9,150 nucleotides of DNA from Phycisphaerales bacterium (lineage in GTDB: Bacteria; Planctomycetota; Phycisphaerae; Phycisphaerales; UBA1924), in the NCBI GenBank assembly GCA_007124345.1, contig SLFH01000386.1:1-9150 (forward strand), written 5' to 3'. Shown here one piece after another: positions 1-6,325 of this stretch. Position 1 is the first letter of the stretch. The number at the start of each line of letters is the position of its first letter. The notes beneath the pieces are model-generated. The model did not search any database. It was not told the DNA's origin and saw only the letters and a list, made by a program, of their open reading frames with translations. Position numbers and translations under genes: made by a program.

Positions 1-1
1 C

Positions 2-1009
2 CGTGTCAACGCCGAATACTTCTACCCCGCCAGCACCAAGAAGCTCTTCGCCGCGATCGCCGCACTCGAATCGATCGACCCGCACGAGAAGCCCCGCGGC
101 ATCGTCATCGACCCTGCGCCCTTCTCAGAGCTCGTCTACCTGCCGATCGAGGACGAGTCGCGGCGTTACCGCCCCTCGCCCGACGAGACGTTCACCATCG
201 AGCACGAGATCTGGAAGCTCTTCGTCGTCTCGGACAACACCGCCTTCAACCGGCTCTACGACCTCGTCGGGCGCGACGAGATCAACCGGCGCATGCACGA
301 CGCCGGCCTCTGGAGCGCCCGCGTCACCCACCGCCTCGCCATCCCTCTGCCCGAAGAAGAGCAGGCGATCCTCCCCGCCATCGGCACGCCATCGCAGCAC
401 CCGCGCCACGGCTTTCCCATGGTCCGCGAGGTCCTCCCAGAGCGCACCGGCGGCCGAACGCCCCAAGCCCCGCGGATCGAGGGCCTGACCGCCGGCGACC
501 GCTACCTCCGGGGCGGCGAGATGATCGAAGAACCATTCGACTTCACGCGCCGAAGCTCCGTCCGTCTCGACGATCTTCAGCGCGCGCTCGTCAAGGTCGT
601 CCGGCCCGACCTCGATGACTTCGGCAAACCCTTCGCTATCACCGCCCGCCAACGCGCGCTGCTGAAGATGTCGATGGGCGCCTACCCCCGCGAGTCCGGC
701 GACCCCATCTACGACGGCCCCCGCCACACCGACGACTTCGTCAAGTACCTTCTTCCCGGCCTGGCGAAGGTCAGGCCCGCCGAGGAGTGGCGCATCTACA
801 ACAAGGTCGGCATGGCCTACGGCTTCGTCACCGAGAACGCCTATGTCGTCCACATCCCATCGGGCAAGGCCTTCTTCCTCGCCGCGACCGTCTACACCAA
901 CGCCAACCGCACCCTCAACGACAACACCTACGAGTACGACACCAAGGCCTTGCCGTTGATGGCAGACCTCGGCGAGGCCGCCGCCCGCCTCGTGCTCGAC
1001 GGCGGCTGA
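2..1009 (+). CDS. Class A beta-lactamase-like serine hydrolase (5' partial)
   Basis: The reading frame is open from base 2 to the TGA at 1007-1009, giving 335 residues; the N-terminus, including any signal peptide, lies outside the window. Numbering from the first visible codon, all three hallmark motifs of the penicillin-recognising serine hydrolase fold are present: S-x-x-K as STKK at 11-14 (predicted nucleophile Ser11, base Lys14), SDN at 77-79, and a K-[T/V]-G equivalent, KVG, at 268-270. Order and spacing fit the class A beta-lactamase / Beta-lactamase2 family. I cannot place a Glu166 equivalent, so true beta-lactamase activity is uncertain; many such planctomycete proteins are probably periplasmic serine hydrolases or peptidases. 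It converges on the minus-strand gene at 1099-2508, with a shared terminator between them. Family call is firm, substrate unknown. Confidence 0.85.
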   Translation, partial: RVNAEYFYPASTKKLFAAIAALESIDPHEKPRGIVIDPAPFSELVYLPIEDESRRYRPSPDETFTIEHEIWKLFVVSDNTAFNRLYDLVGRDEINRRMHDAGLWSARVTHRLAIPLPEEEQAILPAIGTPSQHPRHGFPMVREVLPERTGGRTPQAPRIEGLTAGDRYLRGGEMIEEPFDFTRRSSVRLDDLQRALVKVVRPDLDDFGKPFAITARQRALLKMSMGAYPRESGDPIYDGPRHTDDFVKYLLPGLAKVRPAEEWRIYNKVGMAYGFVTENAYVVHIPSGKAFFLAATVYTNANRTLNDNTYEYDTKALPLMADLGEAAARLVLDGG

Positions 1010-1043
1010 GCCCGCGCCAGCCCAAAGCCAGTCGCTGCGAAAC

Positions 1044-1076
1044 AAAAGAGGCCCCGGCGCAGCGCCGGGGCCTTTG
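1044..1076. terminator. Bidirectional intrinsic terminator between convergent genes
   Basis: Bases 1050-1059 are perfectly complementary to 1063-1072, a 10-bp GC-only stem with a CAG loop. The right side continues into TTT; the left side is preceded by AAAAGA, which reads as a short U-tract on the minus strand. It lies between the stop codons of the serine hydrolase (ends 1009) and the minus-strand gene ending at 1099, so it can end transcription from both sides. Confidence 0.85.
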
Positions 1077-1098
1077 CATGCGTTGCTCTCGGTCAGCG

Positions 1099-2508
1099 TC
1101 AGAACGAGCAGGGGTTGGCGAACGCCGCCAGGAACTGGAAGAAGTCGTCCGCATCGATCACGCCGTCGCTGTTGACGTCGGCGCGGCTGTCGCCCGCGGC
1201 AAACAGCGACAGGAAGGTGAAGAAGTCGTCCGCGTCAACCACGCCGTCGCCGTTGATGTCCGCATTAAACGGCGCCTGGAAGATCCAGACCGTCCTGGGC
1301 CCGGAGGCAAAGTCGCTGATCGCCAGCAGGCGGCTCTCGGGGTCCCAGCTGAAGCTGTAGTACCCGACCGAGTCGGGGAAGACCATCGGCTGGCCGTTCT
1401 CATCGAGGAAGTCGACCGAAACCGGCGCGCCCGTGTTGACATTCAGAAACTCGACAACGCTCGCGAACGCCTGCCCGCCGGAGTTCACCGGCCGGTTGTT
1501 GTAGATCACAAAGTCGTTCTCGCTGCCCGGGCAGATGTCGTGGACGATCGCGAGCTGCTGACCGACCTGGATCTCCGTGTCGGTCGGGCCGGTCCGCCCG
1601 TTGGTGAAGACGCGGAGCCGGTTCTCGACCGAGCCGTCGTTCTCGCGGAAGCCGAGAAGCACATCGTTGTTGGCGCGTGCCGCGATGATGCCGTTGCGGG
1701 GGTGGATGTCCAGGTCGCGCCAGATCGTCTGCCCGCCGGTGGGCTCCAGCACGGGCCCGCTGGTGATGAACCCGCCCTGCCCGTCCGAGACGCTGGTGGA
1801 GAGGTACGCCGTGTCCAGCGCGTCGAGCGTGTCGGGCTTGTACCCGGCCGGGCCGAACTTCGAGTTCTGGATCGAGAAATCGATCACCGCGACCGCGGGC
1901 CCGTCCGGCACGCCGTTGCCGGTCAGGTCGATCCCGTCGGGCGTGCCGTCGCCGTTGATGTCCGGGCCCAGGTCCCACGAGGGGCCGGCCACGCCCCGAA
2001 ACTGGTTCGGCAGGTTGTTCAGGTCGGGGGCGAGCAGGATCGGGTTCAGCTGCGTGTCGACATCGAACAGCAGCGTGTTGGCGATCGGCCCGGCCGAGCC
2101 GCGATCGACAGAGACGAGCAGCCCCAGCCCCGGCCGGTAGTTCAGACCCGTCACCCCGCGCGACTGGGTCACCTGCCCGAAGCCAGTGCCTGCGGGGAAG
2201 TCCGCGTCGGGCATCCCCCGGAACGCACGCTCGCCCAGCACATTCTCGACCTTCACCACGCGGACATTCGTCACCGCGGAGTTGTTGTTGAACCCGCCGA
2301 CATACAGATGTGTGCCGGTGCTGTTGGTCACAAGCTCGATCGCCGAGATGTTGTTGCCGACAAACAGCGGGTTCGTCGGGTCGGCCGCGACCGGGTCGAG
2401 GTTCTGGGTGTTGATGAGCCTGAACGCGGGCCCGGCACTGGACGAGGCCGCGACGCCGCAGACAAGACCGATCGTCCCGGCGGTAAGAATCGTTCGACGC
2501 GTGATCAT
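1099..2508 (-). CDS. Exported protein of unknown function with C-terminal dockerin-like repeat pair
   Basis: This 469-residue protein starts at the ATG at 2508, chosen because AGGGAGA lies 7 bases upstream and a signal peptide follows at once; an in-frame ATG at 2571 would add 21 residues with no signal character. Residues 1-26 form an export signal with a Tat-like TRRTILT at 3-9. The body (about 30-410) is rich in short beta-type segments, Gly, Asn and Asp, and could be a beta-propeller; I recognise no catalytic motif. Residues 183-202 carry DINGDG and LTGNGVPDG, like a thrombospondin type 3 calcium loop. The C-terminus has two canonical calcium loops, 417-428 and 444-455, each followed by DDFF-x-FL-x-x-F, and ends NPCSF. 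This matches the dockerin-like tail common on secreted Phycisphaerae proteins. It has its own promoter-like region and ends at the shared terminator. Function unknown. Confidence 0.85.
   Translation of the reverse strand: MITRRTILTAGTIGLVCGVAASSSAGPAFRLINTQNLDPVAADPTNPLFVGNNISAIELVTNSTGTHLYVGGFNNNSAVTNVRVVKVENVLGERAFRGMPDADFPAGTGFGQVTQSRGVTGLNYRPGLGLLVSVDRGSAGPIANTLLFDVDTQLNPILLAPDLNNLPNQFRGVAGPSWDLGPDINGDGTPDGIDLTGNGVPDGPAVAVIDFSIQNSKFGPAGYKPDTLDALDTAYLSTSVSDGQGGFITSGPVLEPTGGQTIWRDLDIHPRNGIIAARANNDVLLGFRENDGSVENRLRVFTNGRTGPTDTEIQVGQQLAIVHDICPGSENDFVIYNNRPVNSGGQAFASVVEFLNVNTGAPVSVDFLDENGQPMVFPDSVGYYSFSWDPESRLLAISDFASGPRTVWIFQAPFNADINGDGVVDADDFFTFLSLFAAGDSRADVNSDGVIDADDFFQFLAAFANPCSF
1144..1260 (-). 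repeat. Dockerin-like calcium-loop pair (coding)
   Basis: Two copies of a D-x-N-x-D-G-x-x-D-x-x-D loop followed by DDFF-x-FL-x-x-F, starting 27 residues apart, at the end of the gene at 1099-2508. All calcium-coordinating positions are intact in both copies. In cellulosomes dockerins bind cohesins; in planctomycetes these tails are usually found without an obvious cohesin scaffold, so their role here (anchoring or sorting) is open. Confidence 0.8.
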
Positions 2509-2552
2509 TCGAGAATCTCCCTGTGTGAGCGACGGGCGAAACACCCGCTGCG

Positions 2553-2577
2553 GCGGCCCCTGAGGCCGCACCTCAGG
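2553..2577. repeat. Two overlapping inverted repeats in the leader region
   Basis: CCTGAGG at 2559-2565 pairs with CCTCAGG at 2571-2577 (7 bp, loop CCGCA). GCGGCC at 2553-2558 pairs with GGCCGC at 2564-2569 (6 bp, loop CCTGA). The two share bases, so the hairpins exclude each other or could form a pseudoknot. They lie between the ATG at 2508 and the proposed -10 at 2583-2588, at the predicted 5' end of the minus-strand transcript. Either an RNA element or a DNA operator is possible. Confidence 0.55.
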
Positions 2578-2582
2578 AAGAT

Positions 2583-2632
2583 TCTATAATGATTCGCCTC
2601 CCGCGCAAACCCTGATAAAACACAAATTTTTG
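2583..2632 (-). promoter_or_regulatory. Putative promoter for the 1099-2508 gene
   Basis: On the minus strand TATAGA (2588-2583) resembles a -10 box, and the eight-base TTATAGAA context recurs upstream of the gene starting at 5727. A weak -35-like TTTGCG lies at 2609-2604 with a short 15-base spacer. Further upstream, 2614-2632 is a marked A/T tract (AAAAATTTGTGTTTTATC on the minus strand), placed like an UP element. The predicted transcript starts near 2576, giving a leader of about 68 nt. The -35 is poor, so the call rests mainly on the -10 and the AT tract. Confidence 0.45.
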
Positions 2633-2663
2633 GACCGGTAACTCGCGGCACCCTCCAAACGCC

Positions 2664-3881
2664 TCAGACCCGCCCCGCCGGGCGGCTGGTCCGCTGGGCG
2701 TGCATCCGGCGGACCGCCTCGCGCATCTGCTCCCGCAGCCGCTTGGCCTCATCGGTTCGGTCCTGGCCCGGGTTGGGGCTCTCGAACAGCGAGGCGTAGG
2801 CGAACAGCGCGTGCCGCCGCCCCTCGCCGGCGAACTCCATCTGCGCGACCGTCCGCTGCGGGCTCTTGTGCTGGTAGACGCCCAGCCCGGCGACCACGCG
2901 CGAGGCGTCCCGCCCCGTCTGGCGCTGCCAAGACCGCAGGTCGCTCATGAACCGCTCGTCGTCCTCGGTGTAGATCATCGGCGTCAGTTTGTCGACCAGC
3001 CCGTCGTTCAGCCAGCGGACGCCCTCCTGCATGTAACGCTCACGCCCGATCTCAGGCAGACGCCAGACCGCCGCCGTCAGCTCCACGCCCGGCCTGGCCC
3101 GCTGCGTCTCGCGCCGGATGCGACGCACAAGATCGGTGATCCGCGTCGTGATCCACTCAGAGCGGGCGTCCAGGTCCGCCTGTGAGCTGAACTCCGTCCG
3201 CCCCGTCGCCAGCTCGAACAGACGCATGCTCACCGGATCGCTCGGGTAGACCGTCTGGTCCGCCATCGTGTCCGCCACGAAACGCACATAGTCCAGGTGC
3301 ACCCCCGCGATGTCGTACCGGCGCACAAGGTCGCGGCAAACATCCACGATGTGGTCGTGCACCGAGTCCAGCACCGGGTTGGCGATCACATAGTGGTTGT
3401 TCAACGCCTGGAAGTTCCCCTCCCGGTCGTACAGCCGCCATTCCGGACGCGTGTGCCACGGGTGGCTCGGGTCCGCGGGGGGCGTCGTGCCCCGCCACAA
3501 AGGCATCACATTTACCCACGCGTGCACCCGCACGCTCCGCCGGCGCCCCTCATCAACCGCCGCACGCAGCGGGTCAAAGGTGTCGGGCACCCCGTCCGGG
3601 AAGGTCCGGGCGATCTCCTCGCCCCAGGGCTCGAGCCGGCTCTGGTAGAACGCGTCGGCCTGCCCGCGCACCTGCCAGAACACATCGGTAAACCCGTGCT
3701 CCGCGGCGTTCATGATCGCCCGCCTCGCGTCCTCCTCCGTCCGGAAGTCCCAACGCGTCACCCAGAGCGCCGTGAACCGGTCCGTGTCCGCCGGCCGCCG
3801 GGCAGTCTGGCAGCCCGCCAGGGGCAGCAGCACAGCCAGAAACAGAACGGTCAGAATCGCCTTGTGCATCAGGTTGGCCAT
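2664..3881 (-). CDS. GHL10-family (DUF187-type) glycosyl hydrolase-like lipoprotein
   Basis: This 405-residue protein starts at the ATG at 3881, preceded by CGGAGA at about 5 bases. Residues 5-24 are a lipoprotein signal (MHKAILTVLFLAVLLPLAGC) with lipobox LAGC and predicted lipidated Cys24; Ala25-type +2 sorting cannot be judged for this phylum. The rest is a TIM-barrel of the glycosyl hydrolase-like 10 family: FTALWVTRWDF (36-46), DVFWQVRGQADAFY (66-79), VRVHAWVN (117-124), RPEWRLYDREGN (145-156), ANP (167-169), GVHLDYVRF (193-201) with the conserved Asp197, VELTAAVWR (266-274) and VDKLTPMIYTEDD (296-308). E. coli DigH (YddW), a lipoprotein of this family, cleaves denuded peptidoglycan strands. 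This copy is compact and lacks accessory domains. Its 3' neighbour is the dockerin-tailed exported gene; upstream, 139 bases separate it from a second GHL10 gene. Family firm, substrate inferred. Confidence 0.88.
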   Translation of the reverse strand: MANLMHKAILTVLFLAVLLPLAGCQTARRPADTDRFTALWVTRWDFRTEEDARRAIMNAAEHGFTDVFWQVRGQADAFYQSRLEPWGEEIARTFPDGVPDTFDPLRAAVDEGRRRSVRVHAWVNVMPLWRGTTPPADPSHPWHTRPEWRLYDREGNFQALNNHYVIANPVLDSVHDHIVDVCRDLVRRYDIAGVHLDYVRFVADTMADQTVYPSDPVSMRLFELATGRTEFSSQADLDARSEWITTRITDLVRRIRRETQRARPGVELTAAVWRLPEIGRERYMQEGVRWLNDGLVDKLTPMIYTEDDERFMSDLRSWQRQTGRDASRVVAGLGVYQHKSPQRTVAQMEFAGEGRRHALFAYASLFESPNPGQDRTDEAKRLREQMREAVRRMHAQRTSRPAGRV

Positions 3882-4020
3882 CGAGATCTCCGGCGAGAAG
3901 GTGTGCGTGGAACGATTGTTGCGGGTCGGGCGACGCCGGTCATGCCACGAGCGTTGTCCACAAGTCGATTAACACGATTCGATCGGGACCCCCGCGAATC
4001 GCCGACCGGGCGACGCCGAC
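3882..4020. other. Intergenic region between two GHL10 genes
   Basis: These 139 bases carry the ribosome binding site of the lipoprotein gene and no convincing promoter or terminator. A 12-base exact direct repeat, CGGGCGACGCCG, occurs at 3927-3938 and 4007-4018, exactly 80 bases apart; in GC-rich DNA this may be chance. On the minus strand TTGTGG occurs at about 3964-3959, the same hexamer proposed as the -35 of the gene at 5727, but no matching -10 follows at the right spacing. Confidence 0.35.
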
Positions 4021-5727
4021 TTACCGCTGCGGCTTCGCCATCAGCTCACGCTCGTTCTGACGCAGGTACTCCACCAGCACCCGCGTGTCTTCCTGATCGA
4101 TGACCCCGTCGCGGTTGATGTCGATCGGGTTCTTCGCCTGCTCGTGCAGGTCCTCGATGTCGACCACCCCGTCGCGGTTCACATCCAGGTCCGGCTCGAC
4201 CGGTTCGGTCAGCCCCGCGTGGAGGATCAAGAGGTCCAGGTAGTCGACCACCCCGTCCCCGTTCAGGTCGTGCAGGTTCAGCGGACGGCTCGGGTCGGGC
4301 GGCCCGATCACAATGGGCGGCGTGAAGTTCGAGGTCACAAAGTCGATCGCTTTCTGCCCGATCACGCCGTCCTCCCCGTAGCGGTACTCAAGCAGCAGCC
4401 GCTCGAAGATTGCCAGGTCTTTCTCGTCGATCACCCCGTCGTTGTTCAGGTCCATGTGCCGGTTCTGGTTGTTGCGGGGCACCGGCTGGCCCTGGAAGGT
4501 GCTGAAGAGAAACGCGCGGTCGCGGGCGTCGATCACGCCGTCGCGGTTGAAGTCGCCGACCTGCGGCGTCGCGTTTTGGTCGAGCCAGTTCCGCACGCTC
4601 GTCCGCATCGACGGGTTGGCCATCAGCGTGTTGGCGTCGAAGAGGATGAAGTCCTCGATGCCCTCGTTCCGCGCCGTCGAGAGCTGCTGCGAGATCGAGG
4701 GGCGCGTGGTGTTGGTCAGGATCGCAAGCCCCGCCACGACACGCGTGTTTCCCGCGAGATTCCGCGTCGTCTGCAGGTCGTTTCGGATGCCGGTCGTCGA
4801 GGTCGCGTACGCCATCGGCACGATGTAGTCGACATACCCGCCGGCCGTCCACGCCGGCCAGTTCTGCATCTTCACGAGCTGGCTGGAGCTGGTCATCGCC
4901 TGCGCGAAGACCGCCGCAGAGAACCGCACCTGCGGGTCGACATCCCCGATCGCGTCGAACATCACCCGCGCCGCCTCCGAGACCCCGTCGCGCCGCCACT
5001 GCACGAAGTTGTTCCACTGCGGGTCGGTCGGCCTGCGCGCTGTCAAAAGCGGGTCCGACCCGAACTCGTTGTGGAACTCGGCCCGCGACCACGCGTCGTA
5101 GCTGTACGGCGCCGGGAACCCGTCGCCCGTGTTGTTGTCCAGCGGGAAGCGGTGGTAATCGCTCTGGATCCCCGCGAGGCCGGGATACGCAGCGAGCTCG
5201 GATACCAGATCCGCCAGCTTCCCCTGCACGCCGGGGTGCCCGAGGTTCACGAACACCTGCCCGGGGATGTCCCCGATGTTCGTGTCGCCGTAGACATCCA
5301 CGACCTTCCACTCAGGATGCTCGTTGAGGATGTAGTTGCCCGTGCCCGAGAACGACCAGTACGCCGACTCGATCCAGGCGTGCACCCGGATCCCGTGACG
5401 CGACGCGACGCGGATCGCCTCGTCGAGATAGTCGAAAGAGAAGCGATCCCGGAAGACATCCGAGCGGTGCGTCGTCAGCCCCCAGTAGAAAGTCTCGAGG
5501 TAGATGTCCGTAATCCCCGCCTCCGCCATCGTCGCCGCGACCGTCTCGAACTGCGGCATCGTCCCGGGCGGACGCAGCCACACCCCGCGGATCGGCCGCT
5601 CCGTCCGGTCAAACAGCGGCTGGGCCGACGCCTCCCCGCCGGCCGGGCCGGGCAAGAGCAGGGCGGCGAGCATAAAAAACAGAGCGGCGTGTCCGTAGCG
5701 ACCATGTGCCGGGCGGATGGGTTCCAT
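4021..5727 (-). CDS. Secreted GHL10-family glycosyl hydrolase-like protein with dockerin-like repeat tail
   Basis: The protein has 568 residues from the ATG at 5727. The frame stays open upstream to 5997, but the start at 5727 puts a signal peptide first (1-36, hydrophobic AALFFMLAALLLPGPAG, likely cut near ASA-Q). No Shine-Dalgarno is seen, and a -10-like box sits 7 bases upstream, suggesting a leaderless mRNA. The GHL10 barrel spans about 45-385: IRGVWLRPP (46-54), DIYLETFYWG (74-83), IRVHAWIES (113-121), HPEWKVVD (137-144), GIQSDYHRFP (186-195) with conserved Asp190, VRFSAAVFA (267-275) and VDYIVPMAYATS (299-310). The tail, 392-547, has five intact calcium loops (starting 392, 426, 487, 515, 536) and one degenerate one (about 449-460). 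Calcium-dependent anchoring or protein contact is likely. It is divergent from the small gene at 5915. Glycan substrate unknown. Confidence 0.88.
   Translation of the reverse strand: MEPIRPAHGRYGHAALFFMLAALLLPGPAGGEASAQPLFDRTERPIRGVWLRPPGTMPQFETVAATMAEAGITDIYLETFYWGLTTHRSDVFRDRFSFDYLDEAIRVASRHGIRVHAWIESAYWSFSGTGNYILNEHPEWKVVDVYGDTNIGDIPGQVFVNLGHPGVQGKLADLVSELAAYPGLAGIQSDYHRFPLDNNTGDGFPAPYSYDAWSRAEFHNEFGSDPLLTARRPTDPQWNNFVQWRRDGVSEAARVMFDAIGDVDPQVRFSAAVFAQAMTSSSQLVKMQNWPAWTAGGYVDYIVPMAYATSTTGIRNDLQTTRNLAGNTRVVAGLAILTNTTRPSISQQLSTARNEGIEDFILFDANTLMANPSMRTSVRNWLDQNATPQVGDFNRDGVIDARDRAFLFSTFQGQPVPRNNQNRHMDLNNDGVIDEKDLAIFERLLLEYRYGEDGVIGQKAIDFVTSNFTPPIVIGPPDPSRPLNLHDLNGDGVVDYLDLLILHAGLTEPVEPDLDVNRDGVVDIEDLHEQAKNPIDINRDGVIDQEDTRVLVEYLRQNERELMAKPQR
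4087..4554 (-). repeat. Six dockerin-like calcium-loop repeats (five intact, one degenerate)
   Basis: Protein loops at residues 392-403, 426-437, 487-498, 515-526 and 536-547 all match D-x-N-x-D-G-[VI]-[VI]-D-x-x-D. A sixth, about 449-460, keeps only DGVIG and lacks the first Asp, the Asn and the last two Asp. Spacings between loop starts are 34, 23, 38, 28 and 21 residues, compatible with three two-loop modules joined by linkers (a Pro-rich one at 470-482). The repeats are also visible in the DNA as recurring CCGTCGCGGTT-type blocks. Confidence 0.8.
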
Positions 5728-5734
5728 GGATACT

Positions 5735-5763
5735 TCTATAACGATTCCGGGCCGCCGCCACAA
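5735..5763 (-). promoter_or_regulatory. Putative promoter giving a leaderless transcript of the 4021-5727 gene
   Basis: On the minus strand TTGTGG (5763-5758), a 17-base spacer and TATAGA (5740-5735) resemble a sigma-70-type promoter. Seven bases separate the -10 from the ATG at 5727, so transcription would begin at or within a base or two of the start codon. This fits the absence of a ribosome binding site. The sequence TATAGAANNNTCC is shared with the promoter upstream of the 1099-2508 gene. Confidence 0.5.
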
Positions 5764-5899
5764 GCGCCGTCCGCGGCTCGACCTCCCGCCGAGCGCCGAC
5801 GCCCGCCTTTCGCATCTATCTCGGGCTCCGAGCAGACCGTCACCGAGTCCGATAGATTCTCCGGCGACCCGGGTGGCCGCAAGACCCGCATACCGATCC

Positions 5900-5906
5900 G
5901 AGGAGG
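5900..5906 (+). promoter_or_regulatory. Strong ribosome binding site of the small Cys4 gene
   Basis: GAGGAGG lies 8 bases before the ATG at 5915, the clearest Shine-Dalgarno sequence in the window. It decides the start: the frame is open from 5717, but the extra 66 codons upstream are Arg/Pro/Ser-rich, lack a ribosome binding site, and overlap the promoter and the first bases of the divergent gene. Confidence 0.75.
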
Positions 5907-5914
5907 CTTCAGCG

Positions 5915-6295
5915 ATGGGTTCGATGTACAAGGGCGAGAAGGCGTTTGCAACGCTCGCAGCCCGCGACAAAGAGTGGCTGATCGAGCTCCGAGACATGAA
6001 GTTCCAGGATGTGATGGCGCTGAAAAGCAGCAGCAGCGGGAACTACAACAACAGGAGCTGGGCCAAGCACCATGTCTCGGACCCCAAGTCCTGCAAGCCC
6101 GCGGTCAAACCGGTCAAGTGCCTCGAAATCGACTGCAAGGACGGCGGCACCTACCAGACCTGCCGCTTCATCCGCCGCGATGCGGGCCCGGGCGCCGTCA
6201 CCTGGTTCTACGCCGAGCACAAGCACAGCGCGGCCAATGCGTATAACTTCAACTACCGCATGATCGCGGGCGCCCCCGCCAGCTGGTCGCTCTGA
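5915..6295 (+). CDS. Small protein of unknown function with C-x8-C-x4-C-x8-C motif
   Basis: I do not recognise this 126-residue protein. It begins MGSMYKGEKAF and has no signal peptide or membrane segment, so it is probably cytoplasmic. The N-terminal 40 residues are charged and likely helical (ARDKEWLIELRDMKFQDVMAL), followed by a flexible SSSSGNYNN stretch. The centre holds four cysteines at 60, 69, 74 and 83 in a symmetric C-x8-C-x4-C-x8-C arrangement, with HH at 52-53 before and H-x-H (102, 104) after. The C-terminal third is aromatic (WFYAEHKHSAANAYNFNYRM), like a beta-rich end. Zinc binding is one reading; two disulfides in an unconventionally exported protein is another. It sits alone between two divergent/convergent GHL10 genes, 187 bases from the start of one and 30 bases from the stop of the other. 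The coding call rests on the strong ribosome binding site and protein-like composition. Confidence 0.75.
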   Translation: MGSMYKGEKAFATLAARDKEWLIELRDMKFQDVMALKSSSSGNYNNRSWAKHHVSDPKSCKPAVKPVKCLEIDCKDGGTYQTCRFIRRDAGPGAVTWFYAEHKHSAANAYNFNYRMIAGAPASWSL

Positions 6296-6300
6296 GTCCG

Positions 6301-6325
6301 GCCGGGCGACAAGCCCGAGCCCGGC
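6301..6325. terminator. Possible hairpin between convergent genes
   Basis: GCCGGGC (6301-6307) is complementary to GCCCGGC (6319-6325), with an alternative inner stem CGGGC/GCCCG (6303-6307 with 6313-6317, loop GACAA). It occupies most of the 30 bases between the stop at 6295 (+) and the stop at 6326 (-). There is no T-tract on either side, so an efficient intrinsic terminator is not assured. Confidence 0.4.

Noticed and set aside
125..1045. A 306-codon minus-strand frame over the serine hydrolase.
   Set aside because: The plus strand shows all three serine hydrolase motifs in order; the minus frame is Gly/Ala/Asp-rich without motifs.
787..2589. A 600-codon plus-strand frame antisense to the exported dockerin-like gene.
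   Set aside because: Its composition is Arg/Val/Asp-rich with no domain or signal. The opposite strand has a signal peptide, ribosome binding site and calcium loops, so this is a shadow of GC-rich codon bias.
4087..4554. The regularly recurring DNA blocks as a possible CRISPR-like or non-coding repeat array.
   Set aside because: They are in frame and encode calcium loops, spacings vary, and the units differ in sequence; they are protein repeats.
5717..5914. Upstream extension of the small Cys4 protein from an ATG at 5717.
   Set aside because: The added residues are Arg/Pro/Ser-rich, lack a ribosome binding site and overlap the start and promoter of the divergent gene; the strong GAGGAGG before 5915 decides the start.
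5714..5925. GATGGGTTC occurs at both divergent gene starts (about 5716 and 5914), as a possible operator pair.
   Set aside because: Both copies lie inside start-region codons in different roles (MEPI on one strand, MGS on the other) and are only nine bases long; chance is adequate.
4144..6246. A 700-codon plus-strand frame across the second GHL10 gene.
   Set aside because: It reads as Arg/Val/His-rich low complexity and runs antisense to a clear signal peptide, barrel motifs and calcium loops. It also overlaps the small Cys4 gene in another frame.
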